Shown: positions 1 through 8,441, counted from the first letter of the stretch. The stretch is 64,000 nt of DNA from Rhodovulum sp. MB263 (GCF_002073975.1 NZ_CP020384.1:2356001-2420000), one strand, 5' to 3'. Program-made: numbers and translations. The notes: a model not told the origin generated them from the letters alone.

Positions 1-575
1 GGTTCTTCTGGGCCTCGGCCCTGGCACTGGGGCTGGGCTACCTGCTGGCGGCCTTCGTCGTCTCGGGCAAGTTCGGCTCGGTGATCCGGGGCATCCGGGA
101 TGACGAGGCGCGGGTGCGCTTCCTCGGCTATCCGGTCGAGGCCTACAAGCTCTTCGTCTTCACCCTGACGGCGGTGATCGCGGGCATTGCGGGTGCGCTT
201 TACTATCCACAGGCGGGCATCATCAACCCGGCCGAGATGGCGCCCATCGCCTCGATCTATCTCGCGGTCTGGGTCGCCATCGGCGGCCGGGGCCGGCTTT
301 ACGGCGCAGTGATCGGCGCGGGCCTCGTCTCGCTTCTGTCGAGCTGGTTCACCGGCGGTCAGGCGCCCGACCTGCCGCTTGGCCTCTACACCGTCAAATG
401 GGTCGACTGGTGGCAGGTACTTCTGGGCCTCGGTTTCGTCCTCGTCACCCTGTTCGCACCGAAGGGCATCGGCGGGCTCGTCGATCTGATCCCGCGCCGG
501 AGAGGCCCCGCCCGCCAAGGCGCCGATCCCGGTCCGGATACCGGCCCGTTCCGCGAAGAGGAGGCCAGCGAATGA
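1..575 (+). CDS. urtC: Urea ABC transporter permease UrtC (3' part)
   Basis: This is the C-terminal part of an inner-membrane ABC permease; the 5' end lies outside the window and the frame is open from base 3. Visible are the LivM-type signature near the middle (GSVIRGIRDDEARVRFLGY) and several hydrophobic segments with IAGIAGALYYPQ and YLAVWVAIGGRG. Such permeases form the channel for branched-chain amino acids or urea. The urea assignment rests on the following UrtD and UrtE and on the VAIGGRGRLYGAVIGA stretch typical of UrtC. The stop overlaps the urtD start as ATGA, so the genes are translationally coupled. The last ~30 residues are polar and cytoplasmic. Confidence 0.85.
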   Translation, partial: FFWASALALGLGYLLAAFVVSGKFGSVIRGIRDDEARVRFLGYPVEAYKLFVFTLTAVIAGIAGALYYPQAGIINPAEMAPIASIYLAVWVAIGGRGRLYGAVIGAGLVSLLSSWFTGGQAPDLPLGLYTVKWVDWWQVLLGLGFVLVTLFAPKGIGGLVDLIPRRRGPARQGADPGPDTGPFREEEASE

Positions 576-1312
576 CAGCCCTGCTCGAGGTCTCGGGCGT
601 TTCCGTCAGTTTCGACGGCTTCCGCGCCATCGACAACCTCTCCTTCGAGATCGGCCCGCGCGAGCTGCGTGCCATCATCGGCCCCAATGGCGCGGGCAAG
701 ACCACCTTCATGGACATCGTCACCGGCAAGACCCGCCCCGATACGGGCCGGGTGCTCTGGGGCGAGCGCTCGGTCTCGCTTCTGAAGATGAGCGAAGCGC
801 GCATCGCGCGCGAGGGCGTGGGCCGCAAGTTCCAGCGCCCGACCGTGTTCGAGGACCAGTCGGTCTTCGACAACCTGCTGATGGCGCTGAGAAAGGACCG
901 CAGCCCCCTCGCCGTGCTGTTCTATCGCCAGAGCGCGCGCGACCGCGACCGGGTGGCCGAACTGGCCGGGGAAATCGGGCTGGGAAACCAGCTTGGGCGG
1001 AAGGCGGGCAACCTCAGCCACGGCCAGAAGCAATGGCTGGAAATCGGCATGTTGCTGGCACAGGAGCCGCGCCTTTTACTGGTCGACGAGCCCGCCGCGG
1101 GCATGACGCTTGCCGAGCGCGCGCACACGGCCGGGCTTCTGAAAGAGGCCGCGAAGACCCGCGCCGTGGTGGTCGTCGAACATGACATGGACTTCGTGCG
1201 GCGGCTCGGCTGCCGGGTGACGGTGCTCCATGAGGGATCGGTTCTGGCCGAGGGCAGTCTCGACCATGTCACGAGGAACCGGCAGGTGATCGATGTCTAT
1301 CTGGGGCGCTGA
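572..1312 (+). CDS. urtD: Urea ABC transporter ATP-binding protein UrtD
   Basis: This is a cytoplasmic ATPase of the UrtABCDE importer, about 246 aa, the normal length for the family. Walker A is GPNGAGKTT (around residue 38), the ABC signature is LSHGQKQWLEIGM and Walker B is LLLVDEPAAGM. The LSHGQKQWLEIGMLL form and the DEPAAGMT motif are characteristic of UrtD rather than LivG. The start at the ATGA overlap with urtC is chosen because the same frame upstream reads proline/arginine-rich non-homologous sequence. It is followed 3 nt later by urtE. Expression is presumably under nitrogen control upstream of the window (not visible). Confidence 0.93.
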   Translation: MTALLEVSGVSVSFDGFRAIDNLSFEIGPRELRAIIGPNGAGKTTFMDIVTGKTRPDTGRVLWGERSVSLLKMSEARIAREGVGRKFQRPTVFEDQSVFDNLLMALRKDRSPLAVLFYRQSARDRDRVAELAGEIGLGNQLGRKAGNLSHGQKQWLEIGMLLAQEPRLLLVDEPAAGMTLAERAHTAGLLKEAAKTRAVVVVEHDMDFVRRLGCRVTVLHEGSVLAEGSLDHVTRNRQVIDVYLGR

Positions 1313-1315
1313 GAG

Positions 1316-2023
1316 ATGCGGGAAACCATGCTGAAAACCAATGGCCTGACGCTGCATTACGGCGGCTCGCAGATCCTGCATGGCGTCGATATCGAGGCCC
1401 GCACGGGCGAGGTGACCTGCCTCATGGGCACCAACGGCGTCGGCAAGACCAGCCTGCTGAAGGCGATCTCGGGCAGCCATCCGCGCTCGGGCGGGGGGAT
1501 CGAGCTGGACGGTGCCGCGCTGGGGCGGCTTTCGGCCCAGGCCATGGCCCGTCGCGGCGTGGGCTACGTGCCGCAGGGGCGGATGATCTTTCCGCTGCTG
1601 AGCGTGCGCGAGAATCTGGAAACCGGTTTCGCCTGCCTGCCCCGCTCCGAACGATTCGTGCCCGACGAGATCCACGAGCTGTTCCCGGTGCTGAAGGAGA
1701 TGGCGCAGCGGCGCGGCGGCGATCTGTCGGGCGGCCAGCAGCAGCAACTGGCCATCGCCCGGGCGATGATCGCCCGGCCCAAGCTCCTGCTGCTCGACGA
1801 GCCGACCGAAGGCATCCAGCCCAGCATCATCCGGCAGATCGGCCGGGTGATCGCCCATCTGCGCGATCAGGGCCGGATGGCGATCCTGCTGGTCGAGCAG
1901 TATTTCGACTTCGCCCATGACCTCGCCGACCGCTTCTACGTGATGGAGCGCGGCCGCATCACCCTGTCGGGGACCAAGGCCGAGCTGCCGAAAGACCGCC
2001 TGATCCGCGCCGTCTCGGTCTGA
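1316..2023 (+). CDS. urtE: Urea ABC transporter ATP-binding protein UrtE
   Basis: This is the second ATPase of the urea importer, about 235 aa. Walker A is GTNGVGKTS, the signature is LSGGQQQQLAIARAM and Walker B is LLLLDEPTEGIQPSI. The DEPTEGIQPSII motif is diagnostic for UrtE. The first ATG at 1316 lies 3 nt after urtD. A second in-frame ATG at 1328 would give the more usual N-terminus MLKTNGLTLHYGG, so the true start may be there. It is the last gene of the operon visible here. Confidence 0.93.
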   Translation: MRETMLKTNGLTLHYGGSQILHGVDIEARTGEVTCLMGTNGVGKTSLLKAISGSHPRSGGGIELDGAALGRLSAQAMARRGVGYVPQGRMIFPLLSVRENLETGFACLPRSERFVPDEIHELFPVLKEMAQRRGGDLSGGQQQQLAIARAMIARPKLLLLDEPTEGIQPSIIRQIGRVIAHLRDQGRMAILLVEQYFDFAHDLADRFYVMERGRITLSGTKAELPKDRLIRAVSV

Positions 2024-2124
2024 AACGAGGACGCTCTGCGCCGGAAACGCCCCGGTCCTGCCTTATTTCCTCCTCGATTGCAGCGCTTCTGGCTCACAAA
2101 GCTGTGACACGAGGATTGCGATAA

Positions 2125-2307
2125 ATGCTGGGACTGGTTCTGGTCGGAATGGCGGTCGGTTATCCCTGTGCCGCGATCGCGCTGTTCATCACGCAGTCCT
2201 GGATCGCGGCGCTGGCCACGCTGTCGCTGAGCGGTATGCTCGCCATGCTTGGCCTTGGCCTGAGGCTCGCCGTCATCCCGGATGACCCCGCCCGGCCCGC
2301 AGGCTGA
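2125..2307 (+). CDS. Small hydrophobic membrane protein
   Basis: A predicted 60-aa protein with a GAGGA ribosome-binding site about 8 nt before the ATG. Residues 1-25 and 28-52 form two hydrophobic segments, so it is likely a two-helix inner-membrane protein with a short charged tail. I do not recognise a family. It lies 100 nt downstream of urtE in the same direction and might be read from the urt transcript. The only support is a good start site and hydrophobic content that is not compositionally random. Confidence 0.4.
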   Translation: MLGLVLVGMAVGYPCAAIALFITQSWIAALATLSLSGMLAMLGLGLRLAVIPDDPARPAG

Positions 2308-2637
2308 CATCCCCCGGGCCACGGCAACTCGCGACGGGCCTCGTCGCGAAACCCTCGCGCGGCGGCACATCACGCCGCGGTCCCGCGACCGGCTCGGGGC
2401 TGGCGCGTCGAGAAACAGGCCCGCCTACTTCCATGTCGCCGCCGAAACCGCCGGGGGCAGGCATTTCCCTTCGATCTGGAAGGACGGGGGATGTGGGGTG
2501 TCAGGCAAAACTGACTTTCATGTCAGATGCCTGACCCCGCAGGCGGAACTTCCGGAATGCGGAGTGGCGTTGCCCGGTTGAGCTCGCGATCGTAGGGTCA
2601 GGACAATCCTGCCTTTGTCTGATCTCGGAAGTCTCGT
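2308..2637. other. Gene-free stretch holding the left end of the foreign island
   Basis: No coding sequence is recognised. It contains the left inverted end (2499-2515) and a second shortened copy of the same end repeat in opposite orientation (2522-2535). The left edge of the transferred segment therefore falls in this stretch. Confidence 0.5.
2499..2515 (+). repeat. Left terminal inverted repeat
   Basis: TGTCAGGCAAAACTGAC matches the reverse complement of 8442-8458 at 15 of 17 positions. It begins with TGTC, as Tn7/Tn5053-class ends do. A related copy, GTCAGATGCCTGAC, follows at 2522-2535. Confidence 0.55.
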
Positions 2638-3612
2638 TTGGCCAAGAGCCTCCCTGCCATCCCCGGAAATACCTTTCCTCAGTTGCCGCTGACTGTGCCG
2701 CATGCGGCGTTCGAGCCGGCATCGTCCTTGTTGTCCCGACTCGCGGCGAGGGGCGGCGCAAGCTCCATGCAAAGATTCTGCGGCGACATTGCCTTTCCAA
2801 TCGATCCCTTGTTCCGTGGGGAGAAGGTCGCGATAGGGCAATTGGCGCAGCTGGCCGGGTGCGATGCAGCTGCGTTGGAATGGGTGTCAGTCCGCCACCT
2901 CGGAAAAGGGCATTTCCGACTGCGAGACGAATTTGCCTCCCTCCAGAGCTTTCAACGCTTGCGCGTCCGTGTCTGCCCCGAATGTGTAAGGGCAGAGGCA
3001 CCGTCTGCAGCTGAATCGTGGCGTGTTCCGCGCCGCCTGCAGTGGAAATTCTCGTCGATCAGAGGCTGCCCCGAGCATGGCTGTATGCTCGTGACCCTCC
3101 CGCCAGAGAAGTTTAGCAAAGATGCCAGGGATTTTTCGGCGCAGCTTCGGAAGCACTACGGCTGGGTCGTGGATCAGCCGATGATCCACGCAGGCCACAG
3201 CCCGTTAGAGCAGTATCTCACCGACCGCATCCTGAAAGGGCGGGGCGATCGATGGATCGACCGTCTCGAGCTCAATGTGGTGTCGCGCGCATGCGAGGTG
3301 CTGGGGCTGCGGATCGCCGTCGATGCCTACCACCATCGCGCGCATCGTGGCTTGGAATACGCGACACCCGTCGACACCTGGAACCGATTGATGGCGCTCT
3401 ACGGGCATATCCCCCGGACAATGGCATGTCTTGGGTCAGAAATGCTTGGCATTTGGGTCGGGAATGCTTGGCAGAGCGTGGGTAGTTGGAACTGCAACCC
3501 TGGCTCTCGCGCAGCGGAGCGGCCGATACGGGCTCCGGGGCAACCCGCTCGGGCGCTCTCTGCCGGAAATCCGATTGCCGAATACCAAGACCGCACGGCT
3601 AATGTCCGATGA
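2638..3612 (+). pseudogene. TniQ family protein fused to transposase C-terminus (remnant)
   Basis: This is an open frame of 324 codons starting at TTG. Residues ~20-224 look like TniQ, the target-selection partner of TniA/TnsB transposases: LLSRLAARGG near residue 31, a zinc-ribbon pair CPEC (113-116) and CPEHGC (144-149), VPRRLQWKFSS, and RLELNVVSRACEVLG at ~209-223. From residue ~225 the frame changes to YHHRAHRGLEYATP...W, which resembles the C-terminus of a DDE integrase-type transposase (YHxRPHRGLxxxTPxxxW). The last ~60 residues match nothing and run across end-type repeats at 3431-3472. I read this as a deletion or recombination chimera and probably non-functional. The start codon is uncertain. 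Confidence 0.6.
3431..3472 (+). repeat. Two tandem copies of the element's end repeat
   Basis: TTGGGTCAGAAATGCTTGGC (3431-3450) and TTGGGTCGGGAATGCTTGGC (3453-3472) match at 18 of 20 positions with a 22-bp period. A third copy, TTGGGTCGGAAATGCCTGAC, stands at 8361-8380 near the right end. These look like transposase-binding sites, so this internal position may be a former element end. Confidence 0.55.
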
Positions 3613-3961
3613 TCGCCGCGCCGAGGAACTCGCGGGCGGTCGCGGCCCGTTCAGAGCCGTGCAGGACCAGCTTCGCGCGGATCTCGATCCGGCCTTCCGG
3701 AAGGGTTCCCGCGGGGACCGGAACGAGATGGGTCTGCACGGCGGAAGACGTGGCAGCGGTCGCTCCGAAGGGCGATACCGAGCCGATGCGGCGTCCCCCG
3801 CTCGTTTCGAGCACCAGTTCGGCGCCGGCCGGCAGGGGACCCGTGCGCACGGCCAGGACCAGAGCGCCCGCGCCCGGGGCGACCTCGATCGCCGACGGGC
3901 CCATCCCGGTACCGCCGCCCGCCGCCTGAACGGTCGTGGCGGCGGCCCAGAAAAGGACCAT
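3599..3961 (-). CDS. Small exported protein downstream of tyrosinase
   Basis: A protein of ~120 aa with a short hydrophobic N-terminus (MVLFWAAATTVQAA) that can act as a signal peptide, followed by a mature part rich in Ala, Gly and Val that is likely beta-structured. I do not recognise a family. It lies 35 nt after the tyrosinase stop in the same direction and is probably co-transcribed. Exported tyrosinases in other bacteria can need a small helper (caddie) for copper loading. That comparison is only positional: no His- or Met-rich copper motif is seen here. Its 3' end overlaps the tail of the TniQ chimera frame on the other strand. Confidence 0.5.
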   Translation of the reverse strand: MVLFWAAATTVQAAGGGTGMGPSAIEVAPGAGALVLAVRTGPLPAGAELVLETSGGRRIGSVSPFGATAATSSAVQTHLVPVPAGTLPEGRIEIRAKLVLHGSERAATAREFLGAAIIGH

Positions 3962-3996
3962 GGCTGTCGGTCCGGCCGGGATGCGGAGGTTTCGGG

Positions 3997-5595
3997 TCAG
4001 AAGCTTTCGAAGACGACCGATTTGAGAACCCCCTCCAATGGCGCGGATTCGAGCATCTGACCTTTGATCGCCGTTCCCGAAGCCGCCAGCGTCACGTCGA
4101 TCGCGCCACTTTCACGCAGCGTTCCAGCCTCACGCAGGCGCGTCATGGCATCGGTCACGTCGATGACCGCGGTGAAGTCGTGGTCATGGCCTTGCAACAT
4201 GCCGAAGAACTCGAACGAGCCGGCAAAACCGGGGCTGTCCTCTGACAGCTCTGGCATCTCGCCGCCGGGAGACACGAAGACATCGAAGCTCAGCCCCTTA
4301 AGCTCCCTCGGGGGTTTGAAGGTGACCTGGGCAAACTGCCTTGTCTCTTCCTTCCCGGCGGCCGCAAAGCCCTCGGGCAGGGAGAGACTGGCCGTGGCCC
4401 CCTCGTTCAGACCGAAATCCTTGTTTGCCAGGGCGATTGCATTGGGAGCGATGCCGCGCCTGGACTGCAGTCCAGCGGCGGAAGCGGACCCCGACCCCGG
4501 CGTATAGGCATAGCCCCAGGGCTCGATAGCCATGGAGGCGCCGGCGGTGCTGGGGGCGGGCTGCCCGGCATCGTCGATATAGAAGAGGAAGGCCTCGGGA
4601 TCGAAGCGCGGCGCCTCCTCTGCTGTGGGCAGTGCGGTCCGGCCCGCATTCCGTTCCTTCGTGGTCCAGACGTCCCAGAGCCGGTCGACATTGCAGTGAT
4701 GCATGAAGAAGATCGGATCGACCGAGGACAGAAGCGAGGGCATCCAGCCGCCCGCGACGCTTCCCAGGTCGTTATGCACCTTGTTATGCGGCTGACCCTC
4801 GATGATGGCGGCCCCCACACCCTGGTTGTGGTTCTGGCTTTCGGGACTGTTGAAACCGGTGCGGGCGTCGCTTGTGGCGACGACGGTGGTGAAGATCTCT
4901 GGCGCGAGCCCGGCCTCGATGATCGGCAGCGTGACCGCATCCGAGGCGGGCGGAGTCAGATCCGGGGCGGCGAGCGTCTTCGAGCGCCCGTTGGCGCGGT
5001 CGGCGGTGAAATTGGGCTGCACGCCCGTGGTCCAGAAGCTATCGAAATCGGGGAAGTCCCGCAGGGTCTCCTGTTGCTTCTGGGCGTCGCTGAGGCCGCT
5101 CCAGAAAGCCTCGATCGGGTCGTGATAGGCGCTCTCGAAGCTGTCCCAGTCGGGGTAATGGCTGCTGGTGGGATCGAGGGCGTTGTCGGGATAGGTGCCG
5201 CTGGCAAAGAAAGTGTCGGCGACGAAGGGATCGGCGGTCCAGTCCCAGTAGGGCATGGCAAAGTTCTCGTCCTCGCCGTAGATCCGGACGATCCGTTCCA
5301 GGTGGGCGACATAGGGGCGGTGCCAGACGAAGAACCACCAGTTGCCATGCGGGCAGTCCATCAGGTGGATCATCGCATAGCGGAACCAATTATGCGGATC
5401 CGAGGGCTCCAGCGCCCACATCGCGGCAACGGCCTTGCGGTAGGTCCGGAGGTGGGCGATGCCCTCTTCGCTGGTCATGCTGACGCGCAGGTGGCTGGCC
5501 TGTCCGGCGGCGCTTCGGGCAAGGAATGGCACGGCAAGAAGAGCTGCTCCGCCTTTCAGGACGGTGCGACGGTTCGTGGAAATCGTTCCGGTCAT
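3997..5595 (-). CDS. Tat-exported tyrosinase / polyphenol oxidase family protein
   Basis: This is a type-3 copper oxidase, expected to hydroxylate or oxidise phenols to quinones in the periplasm or outside. The N-terminus carries a twin-arginine signal (NRRTVLKGGAALLAVPF). The CuA site is visible as CPHGNWWFFVWHR (His-x8-His) with an upstream His around residues 65-75. The CuB site is HNKVH followed by DPIFFMHHCNVDRLW. The ~150-residue C-terminal part after the CuB domain resembles the shielding and DWL/KFDV-like domains of plant-type polyphenol oxidases. The 532-aa length fits. A GGGAGC ribosome site lies 8 nt before the ATG. It sits inside the transposon-like island and so was probably acquired. 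The true substrate cannot be told. Confidence 0.88.
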   Translation of the reverse strand: MTGTISTNRRTVLKGGAALLAVPFLARSAAGQASHLRVSMTSEEGIAHLRTYRKAVAAMWALEPSDPHNWFRYAMIHLMDCPHGNWWFFVWHRPYVAHLERIVRIYGEDENFAMPYWDWTADPFVADTFFASGTYPDNALDPTSSHYPDWDSFESAYHDPIEAFWSGLSDAQKQQETLRDFPDFDSFWTTGVQPNFTADRANGRSKTLAAPDLTPPASDAVTLPIIEAGLAPEIFTTVVATSDARTGFNSPESQNHNQGVGAAIIEGQPHNKVHNDLGSVAGGWMPSLLSSVDPIFFMHHCNVDRLWDVWTTKERNAGRTALPTAEEAPRFDPEAFLFYIDDAGQPAPSTAGASMAIEPWGYAYTPGSGSASAAGLQSRRGIAPNAIALANKDFGLNEGATASLSLPEGFAAAGKEETRQFAQVTFKPPRELKGLSFDVFVSPGGEMPELSEDSPGFAGSFEFFGMLQGHDHDFTAVIDVTDAMTRLREAGTLRESGAIDVTLAASGTAIKGQMLESAPLEGVLKSVVFESF

Positions 5596-6055
5596 CTGAC
5601 ATGCTCCCGATGGATATCAATGGTCGCTGTCCGGCCGCGCCTGCGGGATGTCTCCGGAAAAACTTGTCAAGATTGGCCGAAAACCGTCACGCTCCGGGGC
5701 ATCCTGCCGTCTGACACGGCAGGTCTTGAAATGCGTCCGCATTAATACCACAGTCGGCGCGCTGTGTTGAATGAATTTCCAGGCTTCCCTCGCGCCTGCG
5801 CAAATGACAGGAACCTGCCGATAGCCGCCGTTCGACAACTCAAGCCTGCGCCGCCCGCGGATCGCGGAAGCGGCCGTTCATCGCGGTTGCAGCACGCCCT
5901 GTAGCCGCCAACGTCCAGAGAGCGACTTAGTGAGTTTTCGCCGTAGCTGCGCCAGTGACTGCTTTGAGATCTTGGCCTTGCTTGCCTCGGTTGCGCTCAA
6001 GCAAACACTCGTGCCATTTTCGACGGCATGAAACAGTTTGCGTGAGCAATGAACG
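5596..6055. other. Gene-free stretch upstream of tyrosinase
   Basis: Short open frames occur on both strands but none has recognisable content or a convincing start. From ~5880 the base composition becomes clearly richer in A/T than the rest of the window, marking foreign DNA. The promoter for the tyrosinase pair should lie at 5600-5760, where AT-richer sequence such as attaataccac occurs. Confidence 0.4.
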
Positions 6056-6313
6056 ATGTACACTATATGGAACGCGTTAAGTTGGTGTGTGTGTGCAACT
6101 GACCGGCTCGTCTTCGGTGAGAAACATCTCAGCAAGTCGCATATAGACGTGCGAACGCTTGCTTGTTTCGTTGTTTCGTCGATTGCGTTTTTTGTTGGCA
6201 TAGGTGCTGGCAGCTTCATGGAGTCTGATTTCGCGATATTTTTAGTTTGGCTGTGTGCGAGCGCTCCTATGGCTCTTGTGTTCATCGCGCGTCACCAAAG
6301 ATTACGTAGCTAA
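6056..6313 (+). CDS. Hypothetical small membrane protein in an AT-rich patch
   Basis: An open frame of 85 codons. It has two hydrophobic segments (around residues 35-55 and 60-78) separated by a short polar loop. No family is recognised and the ribosome-binding site is weak. An overlapping frame on the other strand is also open, so the assignment is tentative. The surrounding ~450 bases are less GC-rich than the rest of the window, consistent with horizontal acquisition. Confidence 0.25.
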   Translation: MYTIWNALSWCVCATDRLVFGEKHLSKSHIDVRTLACFVVSSIAFFVGIGAGSFMESDFAIFLVWLCASAPMALVFIARHQRLRS

Positions 6314-6466
6314 GTTTTTACCTATCGTGGTGAGTTGTCAGACATTAGCTCATCCCGCAGCAGCACGAAGTATGGGCTCCTTCCAGCCGTTCGCCGCATG
6401 CTGTTCGGACGACCACTGTCGGCTTAGCGTAGGGTTCCACACCCTGACCCAACCCGGAGGACCACG

Positions 6467-6934
6467 ATGAAAGATCTGACAATGAGCGAAGACATTACCA
6501 AGGAAGACGTCACCGTCCTGATCATCCGCGCCAAGAAGAAGGCCGGCCTGACCTGGGAAGCCATCGCGGAAAAGATCGGCATGTCGGCCGTTTGGACGCA
6601 TTCCGCCGCCATGGGCACGAACGCCTTTACCGAGGAGAAGGCCAAGGCCCTCGTCGCCCTGCTTGACCTCCCCGAAGAGGCCACCGACGCCATGGTCGAG
6701 AGCCCGACAAAGGTTTGGCAACAAACCGTTCCGACTGATCCCTGCATCTACCGCCTCTACGAGATCGTCGGCGTCTACGGCCCCACCATCAAGGCGCTGA
6801 TCCATGAGAAGTTCGGAGACGGCATCATGTCCGCGATCGACTTCGACATGACGGTAGAGCGTGTCGCTAATCCGAAAGGCGATCGTGTGAAGATCGAGAT
6901 GTCCGGGAAGTACCTCGGCTACAACGCCTGGTAA
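6467..6934 (+). CDS. cynS: Cyanate hydratase (cyanase)
   Basis: Catalyses bicarbonate-dependent breakdown of cyanate to ammonia and CO2 in the cytoplasm. At 155 aa it is the normal cyanase length. The N-terminal half is the HTH-like domain (KKAGLTWEAIAEKIGMS). The catalytic residues are visible in YRLYEIVGVYG (Arg and Glu) and DGIMSAIDF (Ser). The GGAGGA ribosome site 5 nt before the first ATG supports this start; a second ATG lies at 6482. A GC hairpin (GGCCGC-GAAG-GCGGCC) follows the stop within 25 nt. It is orphaned from cynT/cynX here and lies within the transposon-like island. Confidence 0.93.
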   Translation: MKDLTMSEDITKEDVTVLIIRAKKKAGLTWEAIAEKIGMSAVWTHSAAMGTNAFTEEKAKALVALLDLPEEATDAMVESPTKVWQQTVPTDPCIYRLYEIVGVYGPTIKALIHEKFGDGIMSAIDFDMTVERVANPKGDRVKIEMSGKYLGYNAW

Positions 6935-6944
6935 GATTGACGGC

Positions 6945-6960
6945 GGGCCGCGAAGGCGGC
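6945..6960 (+). terminator. Hairpin after cynS
   Basis: The perfect 6-bp stem GGCCGC / GCGGCC with a GAAG loop lies just after the cynS stop. There is no T-run, so termination efficiency is uncertain. Confidence 0.4.
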
Positions 6961-6985
6961 CTGCTGAACATTCACGCGGTGTATC

Positions 6986-7012
6986 TGAGCTACCCCCCGA
7001 AATTCGGACAGT
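6986..7012 (+). repeat. IS3 left inverted repeat
   Basis: Starts TGAGCTACCCCC and ends GGACAGT. It matches the right end at 8231-8257 over the outer 8 and inner 7 bases with divergence between. Confidence 0.75.
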
Positions 7013-7065
7013 GACGTAAGCTACGATTTGCAGTCTGCTGATCTTCGACGAGAAGGAGATCAGAG

Positions 7066-7338
7066 ATGTCGAAACGCAAGCAGCACGCGCCTGAGTTCAA
7101 GGCGAAGGTCGCGCTGGAAGCCCTGAAGGGTGAAGAGACGGCGGCCGAGCTGGCGAGCCGGTTCGGAGTGCATCCGACGATGATCCATCAATGGAAGCGC
7201 GCCCTGCTCGAAGGCGCGTCCGGCGTGTTCGAGCGCGGTGGCCGCAAGAGACCCGAGATCGACGAGGAGCAGGTGAAGGAGCTCCACGCCAAGATCGGGG
7301 AGCTGGCGGTGGCCAACTCTTTTTGGAACGAAAGCTGA
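7066..7338 (+). pseudogene. IS3-family orfA (HTH protein), frameshifted
   Basis: This is the first reading frame of the IS, encoding the helix-turn-helix DNA-binding subunit: FKAKVALEALKGEETAAELASRFGVHPTMIHQWKR. A good AGAAGGAGA site precedes the ATG. Related proteins end IGELAVANDFLERKLKPW. Here one base is lost around 7320, so the frame ends NSFWNES. The missing base is seen by comparing the local frame with its +1 reading, which restores LERKLKPW. Confidence 0.8.
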
Positions 7339-7366
7339 AGCCCTGGGGCGGGAAGTGAGGCGCGGT

Positions 7367-8218
7367 ATGATCGAGCCTGACCATCCTCAGCTGTCCATCG
7401 GTCAGCAGTGCAGGCTGCTGTCGATTGCGCGCTCGTCCTATTACTACGAGCCGAAGGGAGAGACCGCACAGAACCTCGGCCTGATGCGGCAGATCGACGA
7501 GCAGTTCCTGTAGACGCCGTTCTTCGGTGTCCGCCAGATGACCTGGCACCTGCGCAATGACGGGCATCTCGTGAACGAGAAGCGAATACGCCGGCTAATG
7601 CGCCTCATGGGGCTGATGCCGATTTACCAGAAGCCCAACACGAGCAGGCCGGCGAAAGGACACAAGACCTATCCTTACCTTCTGAAAGGGCTGCACGTGG
7701 ATCGTCCGAACCAGGTCTGGTGCTCGGACATCACCTACCTGCCCATGCGCCGCGGGTTCCTATACCTCATAGCGATCATGGACTGGCACACGCGCAAGGT
7801 TCTATCCTGGCGGATCTCGAACACCCTGGAGGCCGACTTCTGCGTCGAAGCACTGAGCGAGGCCATCCACAAGTTCGGCCCGCCCGAGATCATGAACACG
7901 GATCAGGGCAGCCAGTTCACGTCCTGCGCCTGGACCGACCGGCTCCGCCGATCCGGTGTGCGCATCTCGATGGATGGGAAAGGCCGATTCCTCGACAACA
8001 TCTTCATCGAGCGGCTGTGGCGAACCCTGAAATACGAATGCGTCTACCTGCATGCCTGGGAGACCGGATCAGAGACGAAAGGGGCTATCCGGAAATGGAT
8101 GACCTTCTACAACCACCAGCGTCCTCACTCAGCCCTCGGCGGCAAGCCACCGGCGCTGGTTTATTGGCAGAGAAATGATATCAACAAACCCGATCAGCAG
8201 GTGCAAAGAGTAGCTTAA
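7367..8218 (+). pseudogene. IS3-family orfB (DDE transposase), premature stop
   Basis: This is the integrase-type transposase frame, beginning MIEPDHPQLSIGQQCRLL. A TAG at 7511-7513 interrupts IDEQFL*TPFFGVRQMTWHL, where a Glu codon (GAG) is expected from the family. Downstream the catalytic core is otherwise intact: D in WCSDITYLP, D in NTDQGSQFTS and E in FIERLWRTLKYE, ending YNHQRPHSALGGKPP. The region after the stop is open from 7538, but without the N-terminal part it is unlikely to be active. Confidence 0.85.
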
Positions 8219-8360
8219 ATTACGCCAGATACTGTCCAACCGATGGGGAGTAGCTCAATCAACCGAACTTTTGGAGTCGGCTTCCAGAGAACTTGCCAAT
8301 TTTGCGGATGCAGACACAGTCGGCTTCCCGCCCTTTGTGAAGGCGTTGCGAGGGGCTGAC

Positions 8361-8380
8361 TTGGGTCGGAAATGCCTGAC
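8361..8380 (+). repeat. End repeat copy near right end
   Basis: TTGGGTCGGAAATGCCTGAC matches the two copies at 3431-3472. Including flanks, 8360-8388 agrees with 3430-3458 at 25 of 29 positions. Confidence 0.55.
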
Positions 8381-8441
8381 GTTTGGGTTGCTTTTGCCTA
8401 GCGCTGCATGCCTATTTGATTCAGAAAAATGGCGCCAGTGA

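Larger units (their letters stand above)
6986..8257 (+). mobile_element. IS3-family insertion sequence, inactivated
   Basis: A 1272-bp element. The left end TGAGCTACCCCCCGAAA pairs with the right end, whose reverse complement reads TGAGCTACTCCCCATCG; GGACAGT is shared further in. A 3-bp target duplication ATC flanks it at 6983-6985 and 8258-8260, as expected for IS3 elements. It holds orfA with a one-base deletion and orfB with an in-frame amber stop, so it cannot make transposase. The preserved duplication shows it is a single insertion into the older island. Confidence 0.85.

Noticed and set aside
5617-5838. Small minus-strand frame upstream of tyrosinase
   Set aside because: No ribosome-site support or homology, and it occupies the expected promoter region.
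5878-6285. Minus-strand frame of 135 codons in the AT-rich patch
   Set aside because: No recognisable domain. It conflicts with a hydrophobic plus-strand frame, and neither is convincing enough to prefer it.
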